A DNA stretch of 7,108 bases from Candidatus Borrarchaeota archaeon (lineage in GTDB: Archaea > Asgardarchaeota > Sifarchaeia > Borrarchaeales > Borrarchaeaceae). Of the stretch, positions 5,572-7,108 are shown in pieces. Positions within the stretch are counted from its first letter, which is position 1, and every line of letters begins with the position of its first letter. Where the stretch lies: contig JAEORY010000199.1 of NCBI GenBank assembly GCA_016840645.1, positions 1 to 7,108 on the forward strand. Direction: 5' to 3'. The notes under the pieces are model-generated. The model saw nothing but the letters and a program-made list of their open reading frames with translations. It had not been told where the DNA came from and made no database searches. Both the position numbers and the translations under genes were made by a program.

Positions 5572-6377
5572 CATAAACTCCTTAACAGTGTAGGAAGTAA
5601 GTAAAAATTTCTGAACTGCCTTACTGTTATATAATTAACTATGCATCTGCAATTAATAATATTTCCTGCAGACCCTCTGGAATCGCCGGGGAATTCGAGG
5701 TGCTCATTACCGACAAAAAAGAACTCGTCCATGCCAACACTCTGACCCGATGCTACCGCATGGTCAATACGCACTCGCTCGTCCCCGGCTGATACCCAGA
5801 CCTTATTCCTTATCCTTGTTGTGGTACTTCTTATTGTTTCATTCGTCGCCTTGCTGTATGCCGTATGAGTCTCGGTCCGCGCTATCCTATTTGCTCGAAC
5901 CTTATTACTTATCGGGCTCAATGTACGAATATTCTTTGCAATCTCAGGATCTCCCAAACCATCCTCAATACCACGTTTAATAATTGAATTAAGTATTTTT
6001 CTTGTTGTACTATTAACCATTACAACTTCACGAGCTGCTTCTGTAGCAATCCATTTATTCATTGTATCCCAGAATATATTTTCAGTATCTTTTTGCTCTG
6101 CTGATTTAGCATTTTCAAGATCTTCTAATGTCCTCTCAAAATATATTTCAGATACTCTCCGGTAATTAACTTTCATTGCTTCGTTAATCTCTCTGGTATA
6201 TTCTGATACAGTATCACTGATAATTTTATCTCCATTCTCAACACTCTTAGCAACATCTTTCCATTGTCTTGACATTATAGGATAAAGTTTATTTGCATAA
6301 GCATTTTCCAATAACGTCCATTGCTGAATAAGATTACCAACAACATTATTCATAATAGAGTCAGCTACATTTACCAT
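5571..6377 (-). CDS. MuF / SPP1 gp7-type minor head (head morphogenesis) protein
   Basis: Numbering from the upstream ATG at 6401, residues 1-165 are mostly helical, and the MuF domain occupies about 168-258: VRANRIARTETHTAYSKATN (168-187), then VWVSAGDERVRIDHAVASGQ (201-220) with His214, EFPGDSRGSAGNIINCRC (236-253). The R-x-x-H...P...A...NCRC pattern is the family hallmark. Such proteins bind the portal, enter the procapsid in low copy and help assembly or DNA ejection. The protein ends about 23 residues after NCRC (TVRQFRNFYLLPTLLRSL), so no C-terminal toxin or enzyme domain is fused, as occurs in some MuF proteins. Two starts are possible: 6401 (276 residues, weak AAAGAG site) and 6377 (268 residues, AAGGA ten bases upstream, smaller overlap with the portal gene). 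I prefer 6377 with modest confidence. The stop codon forms the TGATG junction with the protease gene. Confidence 0.9.
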   Translation of the reverse strand: MVNVADSIMNNVVGNLIQQWTLLENAYANKLYPIMSRQWKDVAKSVENGDKIISDTVSEYTREINEAMKVNYRRVSEIYFERTLEDLENAKSAEQKDTENIFWDTMNKWIATEAAREVVMVNSTTRKILNSIIKRGIEDGLGDPEIAKNIRTLSPISNKVRANRIARTETHTAYSKATNETIRSTTTRIRNKVWVSAGDERVRIDHAVASGQSVGMDEFFFVGNEHLEFPGDSRGSAGNIINCRCIVNYITVRQFRNFYLLPTLLRSL

Positions 6378-7108
6378 TACCGTTATTTCCTTTTGCCTCA
6401 TATAGCTCTTTACTTGCTGCCAAAATACTGTCTATCTGTTCATCATCAAAACCTTCAGATACTAACATATTTCTTGCCTCATCCTCATCCTCACCGTTAT
6501 TTGTATCCGGGCTTGTCCCTAATGGAATCATATTTGCAGGAACTAGAATAACATCACCTCCCGGAGTAGGATCTTTCTCGACCATTTCACGCTTTTCATT
6601 TATTGTTAAAAAGTCAGACTCCTGTGCCCTTTTCCACATCTCGTTCCTTTTATCAGCAAATGCAGGAATATCTTTCAAAATATAATCGATACCGAGATCA
6701 TCTTCAGTCTCGAATACCCAGTTATTAAACTCACCACGGAAAAGATTTAAATAAAATAATACTGTCTCTTCCCAAAATGCCTGCCTTGCTTCCTTATAAT
6801 TGGAATATGTATTATCTCCGGGTATACCAAGTAACATCGGTGGTATTCCGTATGCTAAACAAATATTTCTTGATAACTCACGATTACTTTCAATAAAGTC
6901 CATTTCTTTCGGGTTCCAGCTATACGGAGTAACAGTGATCTTTTTCGCAGCTTCCAAAATCATTGTCTTACCAGCATTCAAAGCTCCACCGTATTTATCA
7001 TTGAGTATTTTCTCAATACGGTCAAACTGTTCAGGAGGCAATTTACCTTCTACAGTAGCAATCATCCCTGGACGACCTTCATTCTGAAGCATTTTCATAT
7101 TAAATTCT
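6361..7108 (-). CDS. Phage portal protein, HK97 family, partial (5' end outside window)
   Basis: The reading frame is open to the right edge (Glu-Phe-Asn precede the internal Met at 7098), so this is the C-terminal part, about 248 residues; full portals of this type usually have around 400 or more. The portal is the dodecameric ring at one capsid vertex through which DNA enters and leaves. Counting from that Met, recognised parts are GKTMILEAAKKITVTPYSWN (43-62), KEMDFIESNRELSRNICLAY followed by GIPPMLLGIPGDNTYSNY (64-101), and EARQAFWEETVLFYLNLFRG (103-122); these match the conserved core, stem and wing elements of the phage portal family. LTINEKREMVEKDPTPGGD (164-182) is the usual sequence near the end. 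After it comes an acidic tail (DTNNGEDEDEA, 198-208) and a predicted helical pair (ARNMLVSEGF...IDSILAASKELYEA). The start lies outside the window. It overlaps the MuF gene. Confidence 0.95.
   Translation of the reverse strand, partial: EFNMKMLQNEGRPGMIATVEGKLPPEQFDRIEKILNDKYGGALNAGKTMILEAAKKITVTPYSWNPKEMDFIESNRELSRNICLAYGIPPMLLGIPGDNTYSNYKEARQAFWEETVLFYLNLFRGEFNNWVFETEDDLGIDYILKDIPAFADKRNEMWKRAQESDFLTINEKREMVEKDPTPGGDVILVPANMIPLGTSPDTNNGEDEDEARNMLVSEGFDDEQIDSILAASKELYEAKGNNGNGKCS

Noticed and set aside
5583..5629. Inverted repeat TAACAGT / ACTGTTA upstream of the protease start
   Set aside because: Only 7 bp separated by 33 bases, within coding sequence and AT-rich; such pairs are expected by chance in 7 kb, although one arm touches the protease ribosome site.
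5571..5640. C-terminal toxin or enzyme domain fused to the MuF protein
   Set aside because: The frame ends about 23 residues after the NCRC motif, leaving no room for an extra domain.
6800..7087. Plus-strand frame of 95 codons opposite the portal gene, with similar ones near 876-1070, 1748-2023, 5750-5980 and 6321-6551
   Set aside because: All are antisense to confidently identified phage genes, have low-complexity or odd composition, and belong to no plus-strand operon.

Overview
The window is one continuous block of the head and head-to-tail assembly genes of a tailed double-stranded DNA phage (Caudoviricetes) or of a prophage carrying the same module. The head genes are HK97-type. Every supported gene lies on the minus strand, so the genes are transcribed from high to low coordinates. 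The DNA is AT-rich by eye. Clear Shine-Dalgarno sequences (GGAGG, AAGGAGG) precede several genes, so the host probably starts translation with SD signals; this argues weakly against Bacteroidota and does not identify the host. No integrase, attachment site, host gene, tRNA or lysogeny gene is visible, so virus and prophage cannot be told apart here.

Layout in the direction of transcription: 3' part of the portal gene (cut by the right edge); a MuF/SPP1 gp7-type minor head protein; a prohead serine protease of family S78; an HK97-fold major capsid protein with an N-terminal coiled-coil scaffold (delta) domain; a small virion protein that is probably a decoration protein; a GC-rich hairpin in the only sizeable gap; a Gly/Ser-rich protein I do not recognise; a short protein with a Lys/Glu-rich tail; a head-tail connector (HK97 gp6/SPP1 gp15 type); a head-closure/joining protein (SPP1 gp16 type); an HK97 gp10-like protein; and a probable tail terminator cut by the left edge. 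The large terminase gene would be expected beyond the right edge and the tail tube gene beyond the left edge.

The products work in sequence. The portal nucleates a procapsid. The capsid protein assembles using its own delta domain as scaffold, the protease removes that domain, DNA is packaged through the portal, and the connector, closure, gp10-like and terminator proteins build the interface to the tail. Genes are tightly packed: most junctions are overlaps (ATGA, TAATG, TGATG) or gaps of about 2 to 11 bases. Strong ribosome sites precede the proteins expected in high copy (capsid and the two genes after it), while the connector and closure genes have none recognisable and probably rely on translational coupling. 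There is no stretch over 300 bases without a gene; the longest gap is the 49 bases at 2976-3024.

I see no clear new system. The points worth a second look are the hairpin after the probable decoration gene, the unrecognised Gly/Ser-rich protein, the enlarged head-closure protein and the charged-tail small protein.
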